Shown piece after piece: positions 20,918 to 31,200 of a DNA stretch of 54,360 nt (positions are counted from its first letter, which is position 1; every line of letters starts with the position of its first letter). The notes under the pieces are model-generated. The model had not been told where the DNA came from. It was given only the letters and a program-made list of their open reading frames with translations, and ran no database searches. The translations under genes and the position numbers were made by a program. The DNA is from Chara braunii (taxonomy: Eukaryota > Streptophyta > Charophyceae > Charales > Characeae). The stretch spans positions 10,708 to 65,067 of the forward strand of contig BFEA01000037.1 in the NCBI GenBank assembly GCA_003427395.1, written 5' to 3'.

Positions 20918-21860
20918 CTATGTGATGTCCGGAGTGCCACTCATTCCATCAGCCTGCACGTGCAGAGAGGCCAGCTGCGAGAGTGTGGACTTAGTTATTG
21001 GCTGATGCGTTGTTCGTCCTACCATGCGAAATAACTCGAGGCGAGCAACGATGTCGAGCGCATCGGTCCGGCACCGCACAAGGCAGCGTGGGACCCTTCC
21101 GGCCTCGTCACGTAGGATTTGGTTCTTAATCCTCATCGCGATTATACATGGAGCTTCAACAAGCCGCTCTGGCCGAGTGCACCAGTCATACCTCTCGCGA
21201 GCCCCTACGACAGGATAGGGCCTACGCGAGGCACGACTTACCTCCATCTTACGAAAGTTGTCACCTCTCTTCGGTGGGCGTATCCCCGCCGAGCTACTAG
21301 TCCACAGTACGAAAGTTGATCAGCTGCAATCGCAAAGGTGGACCAGCCGAGGGCGTTTCTCGTTCGCTGTAGCATAGGGGGTACGCGCGGTATTACGCCT
21401 CTATCGGACCCGCACGCGAAACGACGCCTCGGGGGACTAAGGTCCCAAGCGCGACTCGTCGCCGGTCGACTATGACACATCCCACGCTCCACGTGCACAC
21501 CACTATAAAGAACATAAAAATAAAACACACATACATACGTACATATACTTATTTCAGAACGACATTGAATAAACAACGCGACAACACTCATAGCCCCTTA
21601 ATAGCCGTCCCATAACTTTCCAGTGCGGAAATCGGATAGGCGTCACGCGCGAGATTAGTATAAAACCGCGCGGACGCAGGGCCTGCTTATATCGACTGGC
21701 AATGCAAGCATGCGCAAGCAGTCGCAATGACGGCGTACTATGTAGTGTCCATAATCAAGCGGTCCCTCGTGGATCCGAGTACCACTTATGACACTCAAGT
21801 GTCAGACTCGAAGTGTCGTGAGGGTCTACTCCCTCACGACATTGCACGGATGAAGGAATA
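20918..21860 (-). repeat. A-type repeat block, copy 2 (element X)
   Basis: Reverse-complement partner of 200-1,090. It carries the same donor-like GAG|GTAAGT (minus strand, donor at 21,241). The minus-strand frame 21,247-20,918 (109 codons) includes ILRDEAGRVPRCLVRCRTDALDIVARLELFR; in copy 1 the equivalent DNA also reads ILRDAAGRVP in frame. That stretch may be a short conserved coding segment. It leads directly into the exon chain of X. Confidence 0.6.
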
Positions 21861-22840
21861 GTCGTGCGGCCGCTGCGAGACCTCCAGCCTTTGGTCCGAG
21901 CGTCTCGGCAGGCAGGGCAAATAGGCTCTGCGAGGGGGGAGATTCCTTCCCTACAGAATCTAGGGTCTGGGATGTCCTGGACAAGGACCTCGAGTCCAGG
22001 CCCAGGACCAAAGTCCGACTAAGAATTTTTCAAGAAGCATTCAAATAAAATAGAGGGGTTTTCCTTCTTTTCTCAACCTCAACCCCTAATTAGATCTCTA
22101 AGCGTGGGTCCTCTCAGGCCACGCGAACACCCAACATAGGTACGCATACATATATATATACTTATGAGGGGGATAAGTATGTGACAATCATTTCTCACAA
22201 TCATAGTGGGACTCCTCACAACCCTATATATACGTGTGATTGTAGGCAGACCAATCCAAATCTGAACCACCATACATGCCTGCAATCACATCAAAGAGTC
22301 AAACGAAAGTCCACGCACTTCACGGAGTCAACTCCAACCAACCTCTACACTCATACCCCTCGCTTTAGCCATGCAAGCCCCAGTCCCCCGTTCAACCAAC
22401 CATAATTAAATACACAGTACCTTTGTTAAATGACCATTCAATAAAAGTCCGCGTGAAACCTTAATAAAACAATTAAATCAACAGGGCTAAAGTCTTTCAG
22501 GTTGAGTATTGAGGATGAATGAGAGTCGAGTCGTAGACCGACGAATCGGCAACCGACCTGTTATTAGTGATAACAGAAGGTGATCCTCGTAGGATCAAGT
22601 TGAATCTAGCCCAAATCTTAAATCAATCGATCAAGAGGACCTGTAACACATGACAGGTCAGTCCCCCAGGTTAAATCTATAACTCCATGGAGGAGAATAA
22701 TCCTCATATCACGATCTCACTCAAATCATCCTAATTAACTAAACGTAAGCCTACCTCTAAGCAAGTGCCAAAAGAAAGGTACACCCTGATAGGATTTTCC
22801 AGAATTGTCACCTATCAAATATAATTTAACTCCTCTAAAC
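21861..22840. other. Unassigned, with a dyad at 21,973-22,007
   Basis: No gene seen. An inverted repeat (GTCCTGGAC and GTCCAGG...AGGAC) lies at 21,973-22,007. A short frame at 22,181-22,405 has no recognisable features. From about 22,400 the sequence becomes AT-rich and leads into the tandem array. Confidence 0.4.
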
Positions 22841-22847
22841 TAAAAAA

Positions 22848-23450
22848 ATTTCGGGAGCGCTTCCCGTAGGAAAAGTGTCATCGCAGAATTTATACTAGTT
22901 CAAAAATCAAACTTTTAATTCTAGAAAGTCAAAATTTGTCTAACTACATGAATTAGTAAAAATTTGGGCAGTACTTCCTTTAGAAAGGGAGATTTTCCAA
23001 ATTTATACTAAGTCAGATATGAACTCAAACATAAAATATGAGTTCAACTAAGACAAAATTTAACTAACTCCTTAGATTTGTAGAAATTTCGGCAGCGCTT
23101 CTCGTAGAGAGAGTGCTATTCCAATATTTATACAAAGTTAAGTTTAGAATCTGAAATGACTTTGACTTTTCAAGGTCTAATTTTGTCAAACTCCTTGATT
23201 TAGCAAAAATTTTGGCAGCATTCCCTTTAGAAAAGAAGGCTTTCCATACTTTTGCTAAGCCAAAAAGTCAAAAGAACTGGATCCTGAAAAAAACAAAATC
23301 TGACTAACTCCTTGGTTTTGTAGAAATTTCGGCAGCGCTTCCCGTAGAGAAAGTGGTTTACCAAGATTTATACAAGGCCAAGTATAACAAAAAGATTCCA
23401 GAAAATGCAGAAATTGACTTAAGTAAAAATAAACTTAGCTCAGAAAATGC
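22848..23450. repeat. Five-unit tandem array, about 120 bp, alternating subtypes
   Basis: Landmarks at about 22,854, 22,969, 23,093, 23,217 and 23,333 each follow an 'aaattt(c/g)gg' word. Units 1, 3 and 5 read GCGCTTCCCGTAG or GCGCTTCTCGTAG; units 2 and 4 read TACTTCCTTTAG or CATTCCCTTTAG. So the array has a dimer of about 240 bp as its higher-order unit. Between landmarks lie 'gtcaaa' and 'ctaactcctt' words. It lies upstream of the hairpin array of element Y. Confidence 0.75.
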
Positions 23451-23639
23451 AGAAATTGACACTAACTCCTATGACTCTAGCACGTGGCGAACAACTAAAG
23501 CAACTACCTATTAAACTGAAACTCAGAGTAAGTAGTAGCCTCACTCAGTCATATGCAAGCCAAACCACAAAGGTAAGTACTCTCACCATCCCAAAGTCAA
23601 CTTAGCAAACAATAATTCATAGTCTTACCTATGGCATAA

Positions 23640-24360
23640 AGCTAGACCACCCAAACTTATGGAACATGTATAGCTCAGCCATGGAGTATACACAAACACA
23701 AGGTACAACAATTTTTCTCTTCTTTGAGCATATAACTAGGTCTCCCTAGTCGCCCTGATATGTTAACATATCCAAACTTTATATATCTGTATGCACTTAG
23801 TCCTTTGAGGTAGCATATAAATGAGTCGATCATCTTGAGCTCAAGACTCGGTTTGCCCCTTCGTACCCTAACTTTATTCTTAATTCTTACTCTCTTCAAT
23901 TGGTAATAAGTTATAGTCAGACCACCCAAACTTATGAAACCCTGTCTGACTAGCCTGTTTATAGATAATATAATAAGAAAGTATAGTCAAATTATAACAT
24001 TTTGGTTTCAGCATGTGTGAGGCGTTGGACCAAGACCACCCAAACTTATGAAACATGTCTCGGTCCTCAGCCTGGTTAATTTATCTCAAAACCAAAACAG
24101 GAAGAGGTTGAGTCACCCAAACTTATGGAACATGTTCAGACCTCCTCGTTCAGAAGCTAAAGAAACTGACAAAACCCAAAGTAAACAAGGCAACAAAGCC
24201 ACCCAAACTTATGAAACATGCTTGGTCCCTGAAAAGTCATTCACATTCAGCCCTCACAAGTCAGAGCAACCAGACCACCCAAACTTATGGAACACGTCTG
24301 GTTCTCAAGGCAATTCAAAAATAAACATAGCACTGAGTCTTCCCAAACTTATGGAACTGG
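23640..24360 (+). repeat. Element Y hairpin array: seven CACCCAAACTTATG units
   Basis: The core CCACCCAAACTTATGRAAC occurs seven times (about 23,647, 23,922, 24,036, 24,113, 24,199, 24,275, 24,340). Six are flanked by inverted repeats that differ between units yet pair: AGCTAGAC/GTATAGCT (23,640-23,675), TAGTCAGAC/GTCTGACTA (23,914-23,952, perfect 9 bp), GGACCAAGAC/GTCTCGGTCC (24,027-24,066, one mismatch), GAAGAGGT/ACCTCCTC (24,101-24,147, one mismatch), ACAAAGC/GCTTGGT (24,193-24,226, one mismatch), AACCAGAC/GTCTGGTT (24,268-24,303, perfect 8 bp). The seventh keeps only the core. The frame at 24,048-24,503 is a by-product of the repeat. Confidence 0.8.
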
Positions 24361-24654
24361 CCCAACCCTTGATTGACCCCGTCAAACTTCATGCAATACT
24401 GCCTTTCTCTCATCCTTCCCCCAAATATAACCCCACGATCTGTTTTCAGTCAAACAATGGAACTGAAACTGACATTGCACATACCTTCCTTTACTTAGTC
24501 TAGTTTTGTCCTGAAAGTCAAACTGAAAAGTCAAAGTAAAGGGGCATGCAGTATATTCAGTCAAAATATAAAAAGGAATATAGATAGGGGTTATAACTAG
24601 ATTTATAGAGGGGAAGCAATGATTACCTTTTAGTTCCCTGCCTCCTGAACTCCT

Positions 24655-24862
24655 CCTGAATTCCTGCAGAGCTCTCGCAATCGGTGAGTTGACTCCCAAC
24701 AGAGTCTTGGTGCGGTCCTACGGGTTGCAATCCCGCATGTCGCCTTCCTCTCAGCACTGGATTAGACTTAGAGTAAGAATGGCAGAAGTTACGTGGTTTC
24801 AGGCGTTCGAGATATAAGAGAGGGACTGCCTCAACTCTCGGGAAAGGGCCTTGTTACCTTCA
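24655..24862 (+). repeat. Element Y, C block with tRNA-like fold
   Basis: Matches 32,385-32,600 in reverse complement: 'gcggtcctacgggtt', 'gccttcctctc', 'agacttagagtaagaa', 'ggcagaagt', 'gagagggac'. Within it, 24,674-24,735 can form a D-like arm (CTC GCAATCGGT GAG), an anticodon-like arm (GACTC CCAACA GAGTC) and a T-like arm (CGGG TTGCAAT CCCG, 7-base loop), with a longer variable region as in Ser/Leu tRNAs. In Z the D stem is CCC/GGG and the anticodon-like stem CCTC/GAGG, so pairing is kept with changed bases. No convincing acceptor stem, so not a working tRNA gene. Confidence 0.55.
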
Positions 24863-25199
24863 TCCGCCTGAGGGCCCCGCAATGGTGGTCAAACCACGCT
24901 GCAGCCTGATCAACTGAGGCCGAACTACCAGCTGTTGACTATTTAACGATCCTCCCGTCCTTCCGCAATAACCTCCCCTTTTAACGAAACTTAAACCCCT
25001 CGTTGAGCCTTGTGACCCAGGGTATCCTGGCCACAGACACGTCTGCAACTCCTCGGCCTCCCTCCAGTTGCCTTCGTTGGTGGGTATTTTGTGCACCGGC
25101 CAGCCACTTAGCCTGCACCTCTCAATTGACCTGCTGTAGCTTTATCCGGCAGCAAACAACACTGCCAACTAGAGACTGAACATACAATCTCCACCACTC

Positions 25200-26360
25200 G
25201 CCTCCCTTCACTCCAACTAGCGGCAAACGGCGTACCGCCGAGCAGGTAAGTATGCAGCTCTCGCGGCTAGTCTCCTTGCGTGCACTGGCTAGTGGCATAA
25301 GTGGTATACCAGGCTACCAGCCAACAGATAAGTCTGCGGTCCCACAGTTCTTTCTTCGATTGGCTTCCTCTGCCCACGCGATCCTCCTTCCTCATGCAAC
25401 CACAAGTTCGAAGCCAGGTACGGTCTCTCTTCGCTAGTCTTCTTCCTTTATGCCAAGGTCAAAACTTTTCCTTGGTTCTTTCCTTCCTCCTACGCTTCTC
25501 ATTCTCTACGCACCTCGACTGGCCTCTCACTGGTTCCATCGGCAGGACGAACAGCACACAGGCTAATAGGATGTGAGGTATACCAACTAGCCAACAGATC
25601 TGCAATGTCTGCGTTCATGACCCTCCTGCAGTACCCCGGTTTGATAGACTACGAAGCATGCCAACCCGCGACTTGCCATCAACTTCTTTTGTTGCTTGAT
25701 GTCGTTTCTAGCTGGTGAGACAAGTGGCCCACCGACCATCAGTAACTGGTAATTCTCACGGTTGGCTCTCTCCTTGCTGTCTCCAACTAGGTAAGTCCTC
25801 TCCTTTACTGTGTCCATGTCTCCTGCCTCCAATCCGACTTGGTTCCAATGTCGGCCTGATACAACCGGACTCAGAAGCGTCTCGAGCGACCGAATGTGCG
25901 AGAGACCTGCCTTCGAGACAAACCCGCTTTCCTCCTTTCCATCAGCTGACTCCTCCTATTACTCCGTAGATGAATCTGCCCGACGCTCACATCAGATACA
26001 TGCACCACAAGTTTGCCGGCTAAGCGTTGTAGAACAACTAAGTGGACATAGCAGGTCCACGCCCCTACAAACACGAATGCACCTTGAATAGGTAGGTACA
26101 CTCACTCCTTTCAACTTCCTTTTCTACCTCTTCCTGCATACTACCCATCATCTTCGCACGGTATCTGGCTGCATTCAACTGTCTCTCAGGGTCGAGGTGC
26201 ACGACATCGACTTCGCGAAGCACGATGACTTTCGGAGGGGAGGAGCATTTTCGGCTCAAAGAGGAGGGCTGCGTGCGGGGCGACGATCGAGCGAGGACGC
26301 AGAGGAAATAGAAAGCAACTGCTTTCATCGATAGTGAGCGACACACCCTCCTTCTTCACC
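25200..26360 (+). other. Element Y leader with splice-donor-like sites
   Basis: Plus-strand donors resemble those of X: AGCAG|GTAAGT (donor 25,246), CCAG|GTACGG (25,418), CTAG|GTAAGT (25,791), ATAG|GTAGGT (26,092), with CT-rich stretches and TAG/CAG acceptor-like words between them. 'gtataccaggctaccagccaacaga' near 25,302 and 'gtataccaactagccaacaga' near 25,578 form a direct repeat about 277 bp apart. No protein is recognised; frames here (for example 25,715-25,969) are likely incidental. Confidence 0.4.
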
Positions 26361-26455
26361 CTCTCTCTCTCTCTCTCTTCCTCTCACACACATACCTCAG
26401 ATGTCTGTGACTACGATGGTACGACACAACTACAACCTTGACGTCGACGCCGTTC

Positions 26456-27235
26456 NNNNNNNNNNNNNNNNNNNNNNNNNNNNNNNNNNNNNNNNNNNNN
26501 NNNNNNNNNNNNNNNNNNNNNNNNNNNNNNNNNNNNNNNNNNNNNNNNNNNNNNNNNNNNNNNNNNNNNNNNNNNNNNNNNNNNNNNNNNNNNNNNNNNN
26601 NNNNNNNNNNNNNNNNNNNNNNNNNNNNNNNNNNNNNNNNNNNNNNNNNNNNNNNNNNNNNNNNNNNNNNNNNNNNNNNNNNNNNNNNNNNNNNNNNNNN
26701 NNNNNNNNNNNNNNNNNNNNNNNNNNNNNNNNNNNNNNNNNNNNNNNNNNNNNNNNNNNNNNNNNNNNNNNNNNNNNNNNNNNNNNNNNNNNNNNNNNNN
26801 NNNNNNNNNNNNNNNNNNNNNNNNNNNNNNNNNNNNNNNNNNNNNNNNNNNNNNNNNNNNNNNNNNNNNNNNNNNNNNNNNNNNNNNNNNNNNNNNNNNN
26901 NNNNNNNNNNNNNNNNNNNNNNNNNNNNNNNNNNNNNNNNNNNNNNNNNNNNNNNNNNNNNNNNNNNNNNNNNNNNNNNNNNNNNNNNNNNNNNNNNNNN
27001 NNNNNNNNNNNNNNNNNNNNNNNNNNNNNNNNNNNNNNNNNNNNNNNNNNNNNNNNNNNNNNNNNNNNNNNNNNNNNNNNNNNNNNNNNNNNNNNNNNNN
27101 NNNNNNNNNNNNNNNNNNNNNNNNNNNNNNNNNNNNNNNNNNNNNNNNNNNNNNNNNNNNNNNNNNNNNNNNNNNNNNNNNNNNNNNNNNNNNNNNNNNN
27201 NNNNNNNNNNNNNNNNNNNNNNNNNNNNNNNNNNN
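26456..27235. other. Assembly gap (780 N) with identical flanks
   Basis: The 95 bases before the gap (26,361-26,455) are identical to the 95 bases after it (27,236-27,330), from the CT-repeat through 'gacgtcgacgccgttc'. This is best explained by overlapping contigs placed either side of an estimated gap, though a true direct repeat cannot be ruled out. Long frames reported across the gap are meaningless. Confidence 0.85.
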
Positions 27236-27560
27236 CTCTCTCTCTCTCTCTCTTCCTCTCACACACATACCTCAGATGTCTGTGACTACGATGGTACGAC
27301 ACAACTACAACCTTGACGTCGACGCCGTTCGATCTGAAGCTCGGCCACGAGCCACACCGCTCCTACGAACTATTCGTGCACAGAGGTAGGGATGGGATAT
27401 CCCTTTCGATAGGATAAGCAAAATCGGAACGAATCTTNTACTAGAACCTGGGTAGATTAATCTCTCTCATTTTCAGACCCCTCACCATTCCTCCGCAGAA
27501 CTCATACGATCGGCGCCTCCATTTCCGTTACTCCAACGTGAAAACTAATCCCGCTATTGC

Positions 27561-28934
27561 ATGCGCCCTGCCATAAAACCACAGTCCAATATTTTAAATC
27601 AAAAAAATTGGTCATTAAATGACCAAGTTATCCCTATTTCGCTCTTCTTCTCTTGCAGTCTTTGCCATTTCCCCGCAGTCCTTTCTCTTTCTATCACCCA
27701 ACCTACTAAGTCTCTCNTTAGTCCGACTTCACATTCGTATTCGCCCATTCCTAAAACGATAGAAGCGCCTCTCTCCCTGCCTTGTTCCTTTCACGGTCGG
27801 GTACGCTACATGCTTACTCCCTATCTTCCTTCTCGTTTCCTTCATGGCCTCGCGCAGACACTTTCTTTTGTGCCAACTAACATGCTAACCCGCTGCAAAA
27901 TCCAACCCCTCCAGTGGATTCGCCCTACCTTGATCCCTCGAAATCGATTCTTCCCCAGCTCGTTTCCGTCAAGGAACGAGCGGGTTACGCAATTTGCATT
28001 CCTACCATAGCTACTTCCTCCGCTTCGCCATCTCTCTTTTCGGATGTATCTAGCGCGATTTTCTACCGAGGTTCCATTCTTCTTTTCCCTCTTTGCTTGT
28101 CTACGCTGCAGTCCCTCTCACTCCTTAGGCTAGCGCAGCTCCGACCGGCAGCAGACCCTGTAGTGACCGATAAACGACACGTTAGCTTCAGCCATCCCGA
28201 GGGAAGCTCCGGAAGGAGCCAACTACCAAACGCTCTGATAAGTTTTCTGCTCCTATGTGCTGATCCAGCAATCAGCGCCCATCCCAGCACCGTTGTTTCC
28301 CCTATCAAAATTTCCTCTAGCCTCGCCATGTTCAGACACTACCAATGCGATACTACAGAATGGGGAAACGGTCTTCGACAACCTCATGGGAAACTACAGG
28401 TGGAGCCAGCCCCTGGGCGGTTCAACAAGTCTTCCGCCCCTATACCCAAGTCCGGCTAACAACCTGCTCAGCGGGCCGCACACTTCCGCCCCAGTACCCC
28501 TGGCCTACTGCACCTACTGTGCCTGCGGCACAACTTCCCGCCCTTTCGGGTCCCAGGAGCACAGCTCTCCCGAGACCTCTTATCGCAAGTCGTGGCTGGC
28601 GGGAAATATATCTCCTGGCCACGACTGCCCAGGCATATCCCACCATCCCGCGGACCCCTTATGCGGCCTTGGTGGTGATACCAAATATTCAAATGAGAAC
28701 TTTGAAGACCAAAGTGGAGGAAAGTCCCGCGGGCATACTCACACCCAACCCCTCCACCGAGGGCTGCGGGGAACGGATGGCGCTCCCGCAAAAAGTCCCG
28801 CCGCTCAAGTTCCTTCCGGCCCGGGGCTAATCACCCGTTGGTTCGTATGTACGTCGGTTTCCCCGGTCCGTGCTTCAATCAAGGGAGTTCGGCAGCATTT
28901 CGAACCTGTAGAATCCAAACGGCCCATCAACTGA
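27561..28934 (+). pseudogene. Element Y proline-rich, gag-like ORFs
   Basis: Overlapping plus-strand frames: 27,561-28,010 (149 codons), 27,914-28,459, 28,257-28,934 and 28,345-28,830 (161 codons). Two segments are shared with the minus strand of X: SLPPLYPSPANNL (frame of 28,257) and PNIQMRTLKTKV (frame of 28,345). Since the two conserved pieces lie in different frames, at least one frameshift has occurred. The region between them is Pro/Ala-rich. Composition and place in the element suggest a gag-like protein; no zinc knuckle or enzyme motif follows. Confidence 0.4.
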
Positions 28935-29029
28935 GGCGCATACTGAAGGTCCTCGACTGTCGCGGTGATCATTAAGTCTGGCGTCGCGCCCTAGTTAAGG
29001 AGCGTCGTAGCAAGTAATATTAATATAAT

Positions 29030-29650
29030 ATATATATATAAAAAAATTAGAAACTTTTAAACGTCAGAGTATGACGAAACGAGGGAAAAGAAAAACTAGC
29101 ACTACTCTGACGCCGCCGATGGCAAAACCAAGAGGATAGCCCCCGCCTTATTACTGCTTAGTCTTAATCCCTGAATCTCCTGAATAGAAGTCCGACGTTA
29201 TAACCAACAATACTAGGCCCAAGACTGGGTCTAGTATTGACTGACACCTAAATAAAGGGATACTGCGTGACGCGCAGATCTATCAAACGTTCTCAGACTC
29301 ACGTTGTTGTCGATGTCATCCTCCGTACGTACGCACCGTTCACATGCAAGCGCACCAATTAAAAGACAGAATCTTTTTAATCTTAGTTTAATCAGAAATA
29401 AAAGATCTGGCCGACGATCAACGCTGACTTTCACTATCATCAAGGGGAAAACAGATCATGCGCGCCTTAAGCCTGCGGGCCCACACACTCTCTACTATAG
29501 TCAACGATCCAGTCAACGCAAACCACAGACGCAGCCGCGCCTCGCGTGGTATACCGAGAGTTTAAACTAAACCTATTTTCTGTTGCTTGCGAAACCTAGG
29601 GCGGATACCCTTGTAAGGGTATTCGCACCGACAGTTTACCGGACCATATT
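29030..29650 (-). repeat. Element Y, B block (minus orientation)
   Basis: Inverted partner of the X B block. It includes the palindrome at 29,605-29,622, the tRNA-like A box (minus, from 29,215) and B box (minus, to 29,163) with the same spacing as in X, and a (TA)n patch at 29,022-29,041 at its end. On the minus strand the start reads CRCEYPYKGIRPRFRKQQ, aligning with X and Z. Confidence 0.7.
29605..29622. promoter_or_regulatory. 18 bp palindrome, copy 2 of 3
   Basis: ATACCCTT-GT-AAGGGTAT, perfect 8 bp arms. See the copy at 18,025. Confidence 0.6.
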
Positions 29651-30289
29651 AAGCAACGTCCCCATCGCTTCGCCAAATCAGAAAGCTATAAATCCATCCA
29701 AACTTCCAAGTGCTGACGAGAAAGGAACCAATCCGATCAGCCGATAGACTAAGGGTTGAGGCCTCTAACAATCCAAACCCTTATAACTATATGCCGCCAG
29801 GGTTCCAACCTGGGTCTCCATTGTCCTGACACTAGGACGCAGGTGTACTGGACACACATACTACAGCATAAGTCTCAGCGGCCCCTCTCAACTGTCCTCT
29901 CCCCTTTGTCCTAAACCAACGCCGACTTCTCGTTAAGTGTCCCTAGCCTCTACCCTGTACGTAGGGCCATAACCAGCGACGCGGGCCCCAACCGAGACCT
30001 TTGAAGGCATCCTCTCGCCTTCCTCTCAAAAACTTTCACAATCAAGTATATACATATACATCACATAAATCTCATCACAGACTCTTCCTGCAGTCTAGTA
30101 CAGGAAGCTCAGGTCTCCATCCTTACCCACCGCAGCCTGGGTGATTGTGCCAGATCTACGGCCCACCACGTTTGTTATTTTAGTGGTAGTGCCCTCGCAG
30201 GTTGCGCCACGATAGGTTTTTTCTCCTGATAAGCATTCAATCAGGACTCCAAAAGACTCGACTCCTATCCCACACCATTCCGCGGCAGG

Positions 30290-31200
30290 TAAAACCCTCC
30301 TGGGTGGCCACACCCCTTGAAGTCTTTACCCCTTCTGGCGAGACGTGGGTCCGCTGTCGTCCCGAATACCCTTACAAGGGTATTTGGGCACATTTTTGCA
30401 GCTTACAGGATGTACGCTCATTGACGGTATCTAGGGGCGTGCCCCATTTTGTGCGGCCGCAACCAATCCTCAGGGATTAGAGAGTGTGTGAACGTGCACT
30501 TTGTGGGCACGCGGTAGTTTGGCTGAATATTTGATCAAGGAAGGCTATGAGACGCTAGTAGAACAAGTAAGTGCTAAGCTAAAAATTTTGAATGAAGTCC
30601 CTACCTCGCGCGCACGAGCAAAGTTACGGGGAGCGCGAAGATGACCAGAGGAGATTGCGTTAGAGGAAGATTCTGCTTGACTCTCTGAAAGACGACATTC
30701 TGGGGTCACACTATTGGGATAGCGCGAGTAATAAGTCCGACCGTGCAGTTTCGGTAGTAGATGTCGTGACAAACTTTAGCTAGGATGGCGTGGGCCGGGG
30801 ACAAAGTGAGTAGAAGCCGGGGTCTTTCTGGCCCAAAGTCGGTAAAACAAGTAATCCCTGGATGAGTACGGTAGGATAGGAGAGCCCCGGCTGTAGCCAT
30901 AGTGTGGCAAGACTACAGGCAATGGAAGTCAAGCCGAGGTCTGCCCTCCGACCAGCCAACACGGCACCACGGGCCATGAGCTCAAGCAATAGGCCAGCAA
31001 CAGCCTTGGTGCACTGTCTGCAGGCCCAGACTGGTCGACTGTACTATTTACATACAGGGCAGCGCACAGCCAGTTCAGGCTTGGGCTTAGCCCTATTGGT
31101 TACTGCACTGGACTTTCAACATGCGGATCCCATGATCGAGGCCAGCAGCCGGCAGCGGGGGAGCGGAGCAGCGCACTTTGGAGATGAACTTAGGGGTTGA
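30290..31200 (+). repeat. Element Z, B block (diverged)
   Basis: Shares the palindrome (30,366-30,383), the flanking peptide-like DNA (WVRCRPEYPYKGI), the 'agagtgtgtg' word and the tRNA-like segment (TAGCCCTATTGG at 31,088, GATCGAG at 31,134-31,140, same 46-base offset as in X and Y) with the X and Y B blocks. About 500 bp of extra or diverged sequence lies between palindrome and boxes. The frame 30,202-30,480 (92 codons) covers its start; coding status unclear. Confidence 0.55.
30366..30383. promoter_or_regulatory. 18 bp palindrome, copy 3 of 3
   Basis: ATACCCTT-AC-AAGGGTAT, identical to the copy at 18,025 although surrounding sequence differs. Confidence 0.6.

Noticed and set aside
22848-24360. 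CRISPR-like array because of regular repeats
   Set aside because: Eukaryotic context, repeats too diverged, spacers not of uniform length and no cas genes.
26401-27316. Four long frames (about 285-294 codons) on both strands
   Set aside because: They run through the N gap; the apparent length is only unknown residues.
29796-29853. tRNA-like arms on the minus strand (GTCC/GGAC and CCAGG/CCTGG with 7-base loop)
   Set aside because: Only about 10 bases separate the two arms, so there is no room for an anticodon arm; too weak to call a tRNA or SINE.
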